Source: Streptomyces spiroverticillatus
GTDB lineage: Bacteria; Actinomycetota; Actinomycetes; Streptomycetales; Streptomycetaceae
Reading direction: 5' to 3'
Assembly: GCA_014650415.1 (NCBI GenBank)
Contig: BMUX01000003.1
Span: 124,001 to 188,000 of the forward strand
DNA length: 64,000 bases
Shown one piece after another: positions 15,853 through 24,534 of this stretch. How positions within the stretch are numbered: the first letter of the stretch is position 1; the number at the start of each line of letters is the position of its first letter. Under the pieces are notes generated by a model. That model worked only from the letters and a program-made list of their open reading frames with translations, had not been told where the DNA came from and searched no databases. The translations under genes were made by a program, and so were the position numbers.

Positions 15853-17264
15853 GACGATTCCTTCGGGGTGCGGTGGGTGGTGAAGGGGCGGGTGCCGGTC
15901 AGTTCGTCATAGACCGACAACGGCCGGCGGCCGACCACGACCTGGGTTGCGGCGGCCCTGTTCAGCAGGGCCTGCAAGGCCCCGGCCTCTTCACCCAGGG
16001 GCTGGTGGTGCCGCGGCTGGACGGGGATCTCGCCGGTGGTCGTGCGGCGGTTCTTGCCGGTGGGCAGCCCGTCCCAGTGGGTTTCCTCGACCACGCGAAC
16101 CCCGCGGCCAACCGCCCTGCAATGTGTGGCCAGCAGCGTTTCGCCATCCGCGTCGGGAACCGTGGAATGCAGCATGACCTGCGACTTCGTCGCCCGGATC
16201 TCGACAAGCTGACGAGGGCGGACCTTGCGGGCGGGCACCGAGTAGAGGTTGCCGGCGAACGCGACCAGGCAGTCCTTGCCGACCGGCCGCAGGTGCCGTT
16301 CGGCCACCAGATACGGGGCCGTCGGGATCGGCCTGAGAGCCTCATGATCGCCCACCGCCCGCTCACCGATGACCTGCTGGTGAGTGCGGTGGGTCTGGGC
16401 CCGTCGCTGCGGCACCCAGGCCGCGAAAGCGGCGTCCATCTCCTCGACCGAGGAGAAGGCCCGCCCGGAGAGTACGTGGTCGCGGACGATCAGCACCTGC
16501 CGCTCGACCCGGCCCTTGCCCTGGGGGCGGTAGGCGGCCAGCACATCGATGTCGAAGTCGTAGTGCCCGGCGAACCCGACCGCTTCAGGATGCAGCGGAA
16601 CCGCCTCACCAGGGGCGACGTGGCGGCGCACGACCGTCTTGGTGCGGTCGTAGACGACTGTCATGGGCACACCGCCGAAGTGCGCGAACGCCCGCCGGTG
16701 GCAGTCGAAGAAGGTCTCCAGGTCCTGGCTCGTGGTGAAACAGCAGAACGGATCACGGGAATACGACAAGGTCATGTGGAAGGAATAGACCTTCCCGATG
16801 CCCAGATGCGCGAGGATCTTGCCCTCGTCTCCCCAGTCCACCTGAGCCTGGGCGCCGGGGATCACCTCGAACCGCCGGTGCATCCCCGCCAACTCCCGCG
16901 GTGTGATCCCCAGTTCACCCGCAATCCTGGGACGGGCCTCTTGAACATAGAGCTTGACCCGCTGGTAGTTCCCGGTGAAGCCGTACTCCGCGACCAGCCG
17001 CTCGTGAATCACCGCGGCCTTCATCAGGATCTCGGCCCGCAGCATCGCATCGACCAGCGGGGAAACTTCGTCGATCACCCGCTTGCGCGGCCGTCCACTC
17101 ACCCTCCGGCGCGGCGGCGCAGACGACTCGGCAGACAAGTACTTGCTGACCGTCCGCCAGTTGAGCCCTGTCTCCTTGGCGACCTCCGACACACTCATCG
17201 CCCCGGACTCCACCAAACCGCGGAACCGCCGGAGTTCCAGCCAGCGCTGCGGCTCCAAGACCAT
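15849..17264 (-). CDS. istA: IS21 IstA-type DDE transposase
   Basis: 471 residues. An N-terminal HTH (MSVSEVAKETGLNWRTVSKY) precedes a DDE integrase core with aspartates in QAQVDWGDEG and VYDRTK and the glutamate in GKGRVERQV, then a C-terminal beta domain (FAGNLYSVPARKVRPRQLVE). ATG 17264 is chosen because GGGAGG lies 9 bases upstream; a TTG at 17294 would add 10 residues. Intact, so the copy may be active. Confidence 0.96.
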   Translation of the reverse strand: MVLEPQRWLELRRFRGLVESGAMSVSEVAKETGLNWRTVSKYLSAESSAPPRRRVSGRPRKRVIDEVSPLVDAMLRAEILMKAAVIHERLVAEYGFTGNYQRVKLYVQEARPRIAGELGITPRELAGMHRRFEVIPGAQAQVDWGDEGKILAHLGIGKVYSFHMTLSYSRDPFCCFTTSQDLETFFDCHRRAFAHFGGVPMTVVYDRTKTVVRRHVAPGEAVPLHPEAVGFAGHYDFDIDVLAAYRPQGKGRVERQVLIVRDHVLSGRAFSSVEEMDAAFAAWVPQRRAQTHRTHQQVIGERAVGDHEALRPIPTAPYLVAERHLRPVGKDCLVAFAGNLYSVPARKVRPRQLVEIRATKSQVMLHSTVPDADGETLLATHCRAVGRGVRVVEETHWDGLPTGKNRRTTTGEIPVQPRHHQPLGEEAGALQALLNRAAATQVVVGRRPLSVYDELTGTRPFTTHRTPKESS

Positions 17265-17393
17265 CGGCCCGCACCTCCCTGCCGCTTTGGACAACAGGCA
17301 ACAGGGTGCCGAGCACCATTCCTCAGCACATCAAGAACTCTGCACGTTCATCCGTACGCGGCTTTGTGCGTTCATGCGTACGCCGACAACCAC

Positions 17394-17660
17394 GTAACAG
17401 TCCGTCGCGATCTGCTGTCTGATCAGGCCTTCGTGCGCTCGCCTCGGGAAGGACGACGAGCGCTCATCAGGACAGACGCAAAAGACCCTCAGGAGCAGGG
17501 AAGCTGTCACAGTCCGGACCGTTTCTACGTGATTCATGGTCATGCTCCCCCTCTGCCCCGACCAAGAAGCGGGGGACGTGGCTCTGCCCCTCCCGAATCG
17601 AGTCATGTATCTGGGGACGCCACGGCCGATCGAGCCCGGCTTGATGCCCACCAGAGGCGA
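17394..17660. other. Region between IS21 and the second tniQ gene
   Basis: 267 bases with no recognised gene. A minus-strand open stretch containing MTMNHVETVRTVTASLL runs into the IS21 right end, so a small gene might have been interrupted there. Nothing identifies it and it is not called. Confidence 0.35.
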
Positions 17661-18824
17661 TCACGATGCAGCCCTTCTGCCTGTCGGAAGATCCATGACC
17701 GCTTGTCTCAGAGAGACCGAGATCCAAGTTGGGCGACGAAGCCAGGTGCTCAGTGCGAGGTCGGCCTCCCTTAGCCGTTGAACGAGCGGCGCTAACCGTC
17801 GTCGGGCATCGCCCGGATCGTGCGTGTCGAGCAGCTTCGCCGCGGTGTCGAGCGCCGCACCGGTGGCCAGGCACCCTTGGGGCGGCACGGTGTAGGGCTT
17901 GGAGGTCTTCTTCTTGCCCAGAGTGTTGAGCAGGCGCTCAGCCTGCAAGACGCGGGAGGCGTACTCCGCATCGATGGCGGCGGCCAGACAAGGTGTGCTG
18001 GCGTGCTCGCGGGCGACGGGCCAGGACCGGAAGATCATCGCGACCGTGGCGCGCAGGTCGGCGAAATAGTGAGGGACGGGGACTGGTGCGCCGGCGCTCA
18101 TCGCGGTCTCGGGTCCGCTCGCGACGAGCAGGTCAATGAGTTGTCGCTGTACTTGCAGGAGCACTGTCATGGTGGCCACGTCAGGTGCTGTGGATGCCGG
18201 ATCCACCCAGGTCAGGTCGGCTGCGCAGGCTGTTTCGGATCGCTGTGATGTCTGCCGCGCGGTGAAACGGCACTGCCATGGGTGGAGTGTGTCGTCGGAC
18301 AAGCGCGCGATGGCGTTTGCTGCCGGAGCGAACTGCGCGGGTGTTGCGCAGCGTGGGCATTGACTCTCGAGAAGGCGTTGGTGCTGAACGCACAGGAACG
18401 TTACGGGGAGCCTCCACAGTCGTCTCCACGCCCCACCGTGGAGATCCTGAATGGCGCTGCGGTCCCCGGTGAGGCATTGCGGACAGTACCGCGTGGAGCG
18501 GGTCAGGACCCATGGGTTGTCGTAGATCATTCGCGCTGGGGTACGGCGTGGGGTGAGCACGGGGTTCAGAGGCCCGTAGCGGTCTCCGAGCGGGGCGAGA
18601 AGCATGCCGCTTACCTCGGCAGGCATCAGCTGTGTGGAGCGGGCGAATCCCGTGAGGTGTTCGTCGTTCAGGTGGTGAAGAACGCCCAACGGCAGACGGG
18701 AGGGCAAACCCGTGCGGTCGGCAATCTCGCCGGGTGTCGTACCCAGCCTGTGGGCGAGCCGGAGTACGAATCCGGTGAGGGTCTCGTCGGGCAGCGGGTT
18801 GAGGCTGCGTGGCAGAGGGCGCAT
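17661..18824 (-). CDS. tniQ: Second TniQ-family target-selection protein
   Basis: 387 residues. The N-terminal block LPRSLNPLPDETLTGFVLRL and the HRLGTTPGEIADRTGL helix are typical of TniQ. A zinc finger follows: YCPQC, H in CVQHQRLL, and CPRC. TniQ/TnsD proteins bind target DNA and recruit the TnsC ATPase. ATG 18824 is taken because it lies 2 bases after the first tniQ stop and gives the family N-terminus; 62 extra upstream codons are antisense-like. It is the last gene of the transposition operon. Confidence 0.88.
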   Translation of the reverse strand: MRPLPRSLNPLPDETLTGFVLRLAHRLGTTPGEIADRTGLPSRLPLGVLHHLNDEHLTGFARSTQLMPAEVSGMLLAPLGDRYGPLNPVLTPRRTPARMIYDNPWVLTRSTRYCPQCLTGDRSAIQDLHGGAWRRLWRLPVTFLCVQHQRLLESQCPRCATPAQFAPAANAIARLSDDTLHPWQCRFTARQTSQRSETACAADLTWVDPASTAPDVATMTVLLQVQRQLIDLLVASGPETAMSAGAPVPVPHYFADLRATVAMIFRSWPVAREHASTPCLAAAIDAEYASRVLQAERLLNTLGKKKTSKPYTVPPQGCLATGAALDTAAKLLDTHDPGDARRRLAPLVQRLREADLALSTWLRRPTWISVSLRQAVMDLPTGRRAAS

Positions 18825-18826
18825 GG

Positions 18827-20056
18827 TCAGCCATTTCGCGGACCGCGGATGTAGGGCTCGGGGCTCGAACTGTCCGCTGGTCCCTTCGCTACTCCGAGAA
18901 CCTCCTGCAGCGCAGAGGAAGTGCCTGGAAGGCGGGCGAGCTCCAGAAAGGTGTCCCGGTGCAGCGCCAAGGCGCTGCCGTAGAGCGGGCCTACAGCCAT
19001 CCGAGTCCACTGCTTCTCGCGGCCGTCAAGGATGCGTTCGGCGATCCCCAGTACTGCGCCCATGGTCAGGGGGGATTCCAGAGGCGAGAGCAGCGAATTG
19101 ATCCCGTATGGTCTCTTCGATGCGCCTGACGTGCGGCGTCGGCTGTCGCGAAGTCGCTGCTCTGCTTCCCGTCCGATGGCTTGGGCCAGGGCACGTGTCG
19201 CCGCAAATCCGCTGGCCTCCGGCCAAGAGGCCAGGACTAGGGTGGCCACGACACGCAGGTCAATGAAGTACTGCGCGACAGGCACGAGCTGGCCGCAACT
19301 GTTGACTCTCTGAGGCCCGTCGGATGACAACAGCGTATCCAAGCGATGCTGGAGGGCCAGCAGCATGCCGAGGGAGTCCTCGTCACCCAACGCGCGGAGA
19401 GAGCGAACACTGGCGAGGTCCGTCCCGCAGACCGAGCGTCGTCCCGTGCCCGTCTGCGGTGCAGGAGACGTGGCTCGGCACTGGGTGGGGTGAAGATCTT
19501 CCGTGCCTGGGCGAGCGATCAAGCCGTTGGGGGCGAACTGGGCGGGGGCTCGGCACTTGGGACAGGTGCGGCTCAGGAGTTGCTGGTGTCGCGAACACGC
19601 AAAAACCACCGGAAGCCGCCAGGCCCGTTTCCAGGCACCTCCGTAAAGGCGTCCCAGCGGGCCGTCATCACCCGCGAGGCATGGCGGGCAGTACTGGGAG
19701 GTCCGCATGAAGACCCAGCGGTTGGGGCGGCCCAGCTGCTGTGGGCTCGTCCACGGCCGGTATAGGTGGCTCACGAGGCCATATCGATGGCCCATGGGGG
19801 CAAGCAACAGCTTGCCGGCCTCCGCCACAGTCAGGTCTGCCGCGCGCGCCGCCCGGACAAGGCGTGGCTTATCCATGTCCGCGAGCAACCACGGCGAGAC
19901 GACTCCAGGTGCGGCGCTCATCTCGTCCATCAGCCCCATACGAGACGCGATTTGAGCCGGGGTCGTGCCGTTGTGGCGAGCGAGGCGTAGAAGGAAGCCG
20001 ACAAGGGTCTCGTCGTCGAGCGGGTCGAGGCTGCGTGACAGTCGGCGGTGAGTCAT
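18827..20056 (-). CDS. tniQ: First TniQ-family target-selection protein
   Basis: 409 residues, clearly paralogous to the next gene: LSRSLDPLDDETLVGFLLRL, ARHNGTTPAQIASRMGL, YCPPC, the GGAWKRAWRLPVVFACSRH block and TCPKC (zinc finger). The C-terminal region, more divergent between the two copies, would read the target. ATG 20056 overlaps the tnsC stop by 4 bases. Having two TniQ proteins recalls elements with separate targeting modes, for example a chromosomal site versus mobile DNA; which copy does what cannot be told here. Confidence 0.88.
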   Translation of the reverse strand: MTHRRLSRSLDPLDDETLVGFLLRLARHNGTTPAQIASRMGLMDEMSAAPGVVSPWLLADMDKPRLVRAARAADLTVAEAGKLLLAPMGHRYGLVSHLYRPWTSPQQLGRPNRWVFMRTSQYCPPCLAGDDGPLGRLYGGAWKRAWRLPVVFACSRHQQLLSRTCPKCRAPAQFAPNGLIARPGTEDLHPTQCRATSPAPQTGTGRRSVCGTDLASVRSLRALGDEDSLGMLLALQHRLDTLLSSDGPQRVNSCGQLVPVAQYFIDLRVVATLVLASWPEASGFAATRALAQAIGREAEQRLRDSRRRTSGASKRPYGINSLLSPLESPLTMGAVLGIAERILDGREKQWTRMAVGPLYGSALALHRDTFLELARLPGTSSALQEVLGVAKGPADSSSPEPYIRGPRNG

Positions 20057-21339
20057 CCTTCGGCCGCCGAAGGGGTGCCTCGGTCGTCGTAGACGCTGTT
20101 GCGGCCCCTTCTGGGCCTCGGCCCTGGTTTCCGCTTCGGAGCGGTGTCGACGTCGGGGATCTCTCCGGCTTCGGCGTCCCGCCCGTCGTCTCTGCCGGGA
20201 ACGTTGCCCAGATTGATCGTGATCTCGTCGAGGAGGTCGGTAGTCAGGTCCTCTAGGCCGCTCTCCATGGCTTTGACCAGTCCGTCCTCGGCCAGCCGCC
20301 GCAGGAGACCGACGATGCCGTGGGTCCGGCGATAGAGGTACTCGGGCATCTCGCCTTCGGACAGCGTGCCCGGGCCGGCGTTGAAGAGCCGGATCTGGTT
20401 CTCGATGCCGACAAGATGGTCGACGAATGCCGCGATGCCCGCGTCGCTGCTGTAGTCGAACGGGGCAAGGTTGACCAGATCGAAGCGGCGTTCCGTCTGG
20501 GTGGAGGCGTCGGGGTTGTAGCTCTTGCCTTTCTTCAGCGGGGCGTAGACCCACTGTTTAGTGCGGGGGTCGTGCCAGCCCTCCCTGAGCAGTCCGGAGC
20601 GAGGGATGTTCACACCGATGAGGACGAGCGTGACGTCCAGGTCCATCAGGCCTCGGATCAGGTCGAGAGTGTCCTGGTCGTCCTCCCGGTGCATCTTCAG
20701 GCGCGTGATGTCGTCGATCAGCAAGACGGTGGTGGCGTGCGCTTTGATCGATTCGCGGACGTTGCGGATCATGCCGCGCAGGTTCTTGCCGTAGGGGGCG
20801 CCGTAGAAGTCGAGAATCGCCTCACACAGGCCGATCGGGGTCGCTTTGACCGGGGTCTGGCAGTAGGCGACCGGTGCGATCAGGTCCCGGGTCCCAGGCA
20901 TCGGGTCGAGGTAGTAGGCGGGGTACCGCTCGAACAGGTCGCGCCAGGTGTCCTCGAACTCGGCGGCGGTCCGGCAGGCAGTCTCCGTTTTGCCCTGGTA
21001 GCCACCGCCGTTGATCATCAGTCCGTCGAGAGTGCTCGGGCCGATGCGCATTGCGTTGTTCTGGATGCGAGAACGCATCAGCGTGGTGACCACCGCGCTC
21101 ATCGGAGTCTCTTCCATCCGCATGTTTACGTGCGTGGCCGCGCGATGCAGGTCGTGCAGCGACCTCTTGCGCGGGCTCAGCAGTCGGTACTCGGCCAGGG
21201 AGATCTTCTTGACCGGCACGAACAGCTCGCGTGTCCTGCGGAACTCCTGCCAGCCCTCGTAAGTGGTCCTGTCCGGCCGGGGGCCGAAGCGTAGGAACGG
21301 CACGGGCTCGTCCGGTGCCTCTGGGAGCCGGTCGCTCAT
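20053..21339 (-). CDS. tnsC: TnsC/TniB-type AAA+ transposition ATPase
   Basis: 428 residues. Walker A INGGGYQGKTETA, Walker B TTVLLIDDITRL with following helix, and sensor LVLIGVNIPRSG identify the AAA+ regulator that links target-bound TniQ to the transposase. The C-terminal 60 residues are acidic then basic (KRKPGPRPRRGRN). ATG 21339 follows immediately after the tnsB stop; the longer frame upstream has no ribosome site. Part of the tnsA-B-C-tniQ-tniQ operon. Confidence 0.9.
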   Translation of the reverse strand: MSDRLPEAPDEPVPFLRFGPRPDRTTYEGWQEFRRTRELFVPVKKISLAEYRLLSPRKRSLHDLHRAATHVNMRMEETPMSAVVTTLMRSRIQNNAMRIGPSTLDGLMINGGGYQGKTETACRTAAEFEDTWRDLFERYPAYYLDPMPGTRDLIAPVAYCQTPVKATPIGLCEAILDFYGAPYGKNLRGMIRNVRESIKAHATTVLLIDDITRLKMHREDDQDTLDLIRGLMDLDVTLVLIGVNIPRSGLLREGWHDPRTKQWVYAPLKKGKSYNPDASTQTERRFDLVNLAPFDYSSDAGIAAFVDHLVGIENQIRLFNAGPGTLSEGEMPEYLYRRTHGIVGLLRRLAEDGLVKAMESGLEDLTTDLLDEITINLGNVPGRDDGRDAEAGEIPDVDTAPKRKPGPRPRRGRNSVYDDRGTPSAAEG

Positions 21340-21340
21340 C

Positions 21341-23629
21341 TCACTTCTCCTCCGCCGCCTGCGGACCGGACCCCTGCAGTTCTGTGGGTGGATCGCCGGG
21401 TGTGTCATCGTCGTCCGCGATCACGAAGAGGTTGCGGCCGCGGCGGCTCGATCCAAGGGAGGCAGGCTGCGACGGCCGCAGTGGCCCAGCCGCTTCGCGC
21501 CGCCGACGCCGATGGGTGTCCAGACTCCGTGTGGCCTGCCGGGCCCGTTCCCACAACGGCAGCTCCGCTTCAGGCACACCGGCGGCGGCCAGCAGCGGCG
21601 ACTCGCCCCGTTCCTGCGATTGTGGTCGGTCCGCAGCGGCTGCCTGGGCCTGGGCGATCTCCCGCGCCTGCTGCATGCGCTGGGACTTGGTCATCTGGGA
21701 CGGCCAGCTCTCGACCGGATCGACCGCTCCCAGCATCTCCAGGAGAATCGGAACGAGCTCGGTGTCAGAGCGCGGCTTGAGTCCTGCTTCTCGTACTCGG
21801 TTGAGAAGTTCTTCAACCCGGGTATCCCCGAAGGCCGGGATCTCGCCCTCCGGCGGCAGGCCCGTCCAGCGTAGGGCGTGCCACTCGTGTGTGTCGGGGT
21901 CCTGGAAGTACACCACCCGCCGGTCCCGGGGTTCGCGGTGGATGACCCACTGCTGTTTGTACCGGCCGCCTCGCGCCGATTGCCGGCCGGGACGGTGCAG
22001 CAGCTCGGCGTCGTACCAGAGACCTTTGACCTTCACGCCTCGCCGGTAGATCCGCTTCACATGATGCTCGGGCAGAAAGCGGTAGTACGTCTCCGGTGAC
22101 GGGATGTCCAGGTCGAAGCCCTCCTGAGCGAAGGAGGCAGCGAACAGAGTGTTGGGGCTGTGATCACCGCCTGGATCCCAGCTGGGTGCGAACTCGGCGA
22201 GCCTGCGGTTTTGCCAGGTCTTCACGACCCAGGTCGCGATGAAGTGTTCCATCTCGGTGAAGGTCAGTACCGCGTCGCCCTCCGGGTCGGCGCCACGGTC
22301 GGCAACATCGATTCCCGTGTAGCCGGGAAGCTTCTCGAACAGCAGCGATCGGATGCTGCCAAAGACACGCTCCACCGCGCTCTTGTCCTGCGGGCGCAAA
22401 ACACGAGCCGGCAGGATCCGGCATCCCATCGCCTCCTGAACATCCACGAGATGGTGGTTGCGGTAGACAGAGCCATGGTCGGAGGTGATGGTCTCGGGAG
22501 TGAAGAACGGCAGTGCGGCCACCTTGTGCCCCGCGAACTCGGAGACCACTGCGGCCGGCAGCCCGGGGTAGGGCCACTCCATGTCCTCGCCCCACTCCGC
22601 CCGCATCGGCAGCGGCAGCATGACGTCCCGCAGGACCATCGCGACGTCCACGGAGGAGTCCGACACCAGCGTGAGCCGGAAGGCGCAGATGGAGTGGGTG
22701 TATACGTCGAGCGCCAGGGTGAGGTGGACAGTGACCGGATCCCCGAAGACATTCTCGCGGACCATCACCGGGAGGATCGTGGTGTCCAGGGCGACAACCT
22801 GGCCCGGCCGCGTCACGAGCACATGTCCGTTCTTGGTGGGCAGTTCAGCCGAACGCTGGTACCGCGGTCGGGCGCCACCCGGCCCAAACCACTCTTTCCA
22901 CACCCGCAGGAGGGTGTGATAGCTCGGGACCTCGATCTCAGCGTCCTTGAAGGTCTCCCGCACATAGCGCTGGATCATGATCTCGCGGGTTCGTGCGCTC
23001 ACCCGGGAGCGGTGCAGCGTCTCCTGCCTCACTGCGAAGATCGCCTCACGGACTTCTTCGCAGATGCTCGGGTGTCCTCCGCTGGCACGCAGCCACCGGT
23101 GATCGGCACAGCCGATGACGCCGTACTTCCTGCGCCGGCGTTCCCACCGTTCAAGCGTGCGCACTCCGACGTGGGCGACGCCCAAGAGCAGTCTGGTCTC
23201 CTCGGGCCGCAGCGTCGATAGCTCGGCGGCCTTCGCCGCCCGTCGCTCGGTCAGCGTCGTGCGGTCCGGGTCGTACTCGGGACGCGGCTCACCCGGCTCA
23301 GGACGGAACGGATCACCGCTGCGGAAGCCGCACTTCACCTCCATCAGGTGGGCGAAGCGCTGCTCCATCAAGGGGCGCTTCTCCGGCTTCACATCGCTCC
23401 ATGTGGCCGACTGGCGCCCTCGGTCCGCCCCTTCCGCAGCCGTGCGTGACGACGGTCTGCAATTCGGGTCGTTGACCAAGAAGCGGAAGCTCACCCGCTG
23501 GCGATCACCGTCCGCCCGCACCAGGTGGACCCGCCCCAGATGCGGCTCCTGCCGCTCGACCAGCCACTCCACGTCGTTAAGCACAATGCCTGCTCCGGGC
23601 GAGAGGTCCAGGGCAGCTGAAGCATTCAC
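21341..23629 (-). CDS. tnsB: TnsB/TniA-type DDE transposase (Mu transposase C-terminal family)
   Basis: 762 residues. N-terminal DNA-binding helices (GVRTLERWERRRRKYG and after) bind the end repeats. The DDE core has aspartates in VVALDTTILPV and TITSDHGSVYRN and the glutamate in KSAVERVFGSIRSLLFE; a beta-barrel and a helical, Gln/Glu-rich tail follow, the tail probably contacting TnsC. GTG 23629 follows GGAGG and overlaps the tnsA stop by 4 bases. Catalyses cleavage and joining at the transposon 3' ends. Confidence 0.92.
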   Translation of the reverse strand: MNASAALDLSPGAGIVLNDVEWLVERQEPHLGRVHLVRADGDRQRVSFRFLVNDPNCRPSSRTAAEGADRGRQSATWSDVKPEKRPLMEQRFAHLMEVKCGFRSGDPFRPEPGEPRPEYDPDRTTLTERRAAKAAELSTLRPEETRLLLGVAHVGVRTLERWERRRRKYGVIGCADHRWLRASGGHPSICEEVREAIFAVRQETLHRSRVSARTREIMIQRYVRETFKDAEIEVPSYHTLLRVWKEWFGPGGARPRYQRSAELPTKNGHVLVTRPGQVVALDTTILPVMVRENVFGDPVTVHLTLALDVYTHSICAFRLTLVSDSSVDVAMVLRDVMLPLPMRAEWGEDMEWPYPGLPAAVVSEFAGHKVAALPFFTPETITSDHGSVYRNHHLVDVQEAMGCRILPARVLRPQDKSAVERVFGSIRSLLFEKLPGYTGIDVADRGADPEGDAVLTFTEMEHFIATWVVKTWQNRRLAEFAPSWDPGGDHSPNTLFAASFAQEGFDLDIPSPETYYRFLPEHHVKRIYRRGVKVKGLWYDAELLHRPGRQSARGGRYKQQWVIHREPRDRRVVYFQDPDTHEWHALRWTGLPPEGEIPAFGDTRVEELLNRVREAGLKPRSDTELVPILLEMLGAVDPVESWPSQMTKSQRMQQAREIAQAQAAAADRPQSQERGESPLLAAAGVPEAELPLWERARQATRSLDTHRRRRREAAGPLRPSQPASLGSSRRGRNLFVIADDDDTPGDPPTELQGSGPQAAEEK

Positions 23630-24492
23630 GAGGCACCTCCTGCCAGAACCACTCGCGACCTGTCCGTCAGCGGATGAGAAAGGTCGATCCCGAGCCTGCG
23701 GTGCCACAACAGGTGCAGCAGATGAGCCCGGGCCACCGGCCAGTACGCCTGAGCGGCCGCCAGCTCTCCGAACGTCACGCCCTCTGCGGCGTGGGCGAGC
23801 AGACCGGCCTGGACCCCGAGCATGTCCCGCGTTGGACGACGCCTTCCGTACATCGCGCCGATCGTGGACCGCACCTGCGGACGCCACTCGGACACGACCG
23901 TGTAGTGCCACCCGCAAGCGACTGCCACTTCCTTGGCCGCTGCGAAAGACTGCAAGTCTTCGGGCTTGATCAGGGGCCTGGGCCGCACATCGATCAGCCA
24001 GGTGCCCGTCTTCGTGACCGCGAAGAAGTCGGGCGTGTGCTTGCGCCATTTCTCCGCGGTGCGAAACCGAATGCACAGCGGCTGCGACAGCACCTCGACC
24101 AGATCACCGGCAAAGTCCATTGCCACCAGCAACTGATCCTCTTCGAGGCTCTCGAATGCGTGCAGCCGCCCGGTCGCCAGCAACGGTCCCAGGCCAGGCC
24201 GATGCCTCTGATCCCGCCGCCAGGTAAAACCCCGCATCGGGCCGCGGCCCGCCACAGGGACCTGCCCCAGATGGCGTACCAGGCCCGTCACCTCGTTCCC
24301 GGCGTACCTCCACGTCGCGGTCCACCGGTTCGCCCAGCCGTCGGACAGGTCCAGGGCATCCCGCCCCGCATCCAGGGGGACGGGCACCAGCAGATCCCTC
24401 CATGTACACCGGTGGGACCACAGAGAACCGAGCTCGTACGGAAACGGAGCCTTATTGCCAGCCAACCCAGATACGCCCTCGGTTTCGCTCAT
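23626..24492 (-). CDS. tnsA: TnsA-like endonuclease subunit
   Basis: 288 residues. The nuclease core is at about 145-175: HTPDFFAVTKTGTWLIDVRP, where the first Asp and the DVR strand occupy the D...(Q/E)xK positions of TnsA. In E. coli TnsA the last residue is Lys, here Arg. A helical and winged C-terminal part (LGVQAGLLAHAAEG, LLHLLWHRRLGIDLSHPL) would contact TnsB/TnsC. TnsA cuts the 5' strands so that Tn7 moves by cut and paste. First gene of the operon, 183 bases from the right end. Confidence 0.85.
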   Translation of the reverse strand: MSETEGVSGLAGNKAPFPYELGSLWSHRCTWRDLLVPVPLDAGRDALDLSDGWANRWTATWRYAGNEVTGLVRHLGQVPVAGRGPMRGFTWRRDQRHRPGLGPLLATGRLHAFESLEEDQLLVAMDFAGDLVEVLSQPLCIRFRTAEKWRKHTPDFFAVTKTGTWLIDVRPRPLIKPEDLQSFAAAKEVAVACGWHYTVVSEWRPQVRSTIGAMYGRRRPTRDMLGVQAGLLAHAAEGVTFGELAAAQAYWPVARAHLLHLLWHRRLGIDLSHPLTDRSRVVLAGGAS

Positions 24493-24534
24493 GCCTCAAG
24501 GGAAGCTGCTTGCCTCCTGACAGGGAGGCGATCT

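Larger units (their letters stand above)
15028..17388 (-). mobile_element. Complete IS21-family insertion sequence (2361 bp)
   Basis: Ends are TGTCGGCGTACG (15028-15039) and its complement (17377-17388), flanked by direct repeats ACCAC at 15023-15027 and 17389-17393. Inside each end is a second shared block (GCGTACGGATGAACGTGCAG), the multiple-terminal-repeat arrangement of IS21. It encodes istA and istB with a 4-base overlap, both intact. It is nested in the Tn7-like element and so arrived later or travelled with it. Confidence 0.95.

Noticed and set aside
15028..17388. IS21 considered as part of the Tn7-like core machinery
   Set aside because: It has its own ends and target duplication, so it is an independent nested insertion.
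17331..17651. Small minus-strand frame running from 17651 into the IS21 end
   Set aside because: No recognisable domain, no ribosome site, and it continues into IS21 sequence, so at most an interrupted gene.
23630..24076. Longer tnsB start at 24076
   Set aside because: The additional 149 codons are antisense-like and overlap tnsA; GTG 23629 has a strong ribosome site and 4-base coupling.
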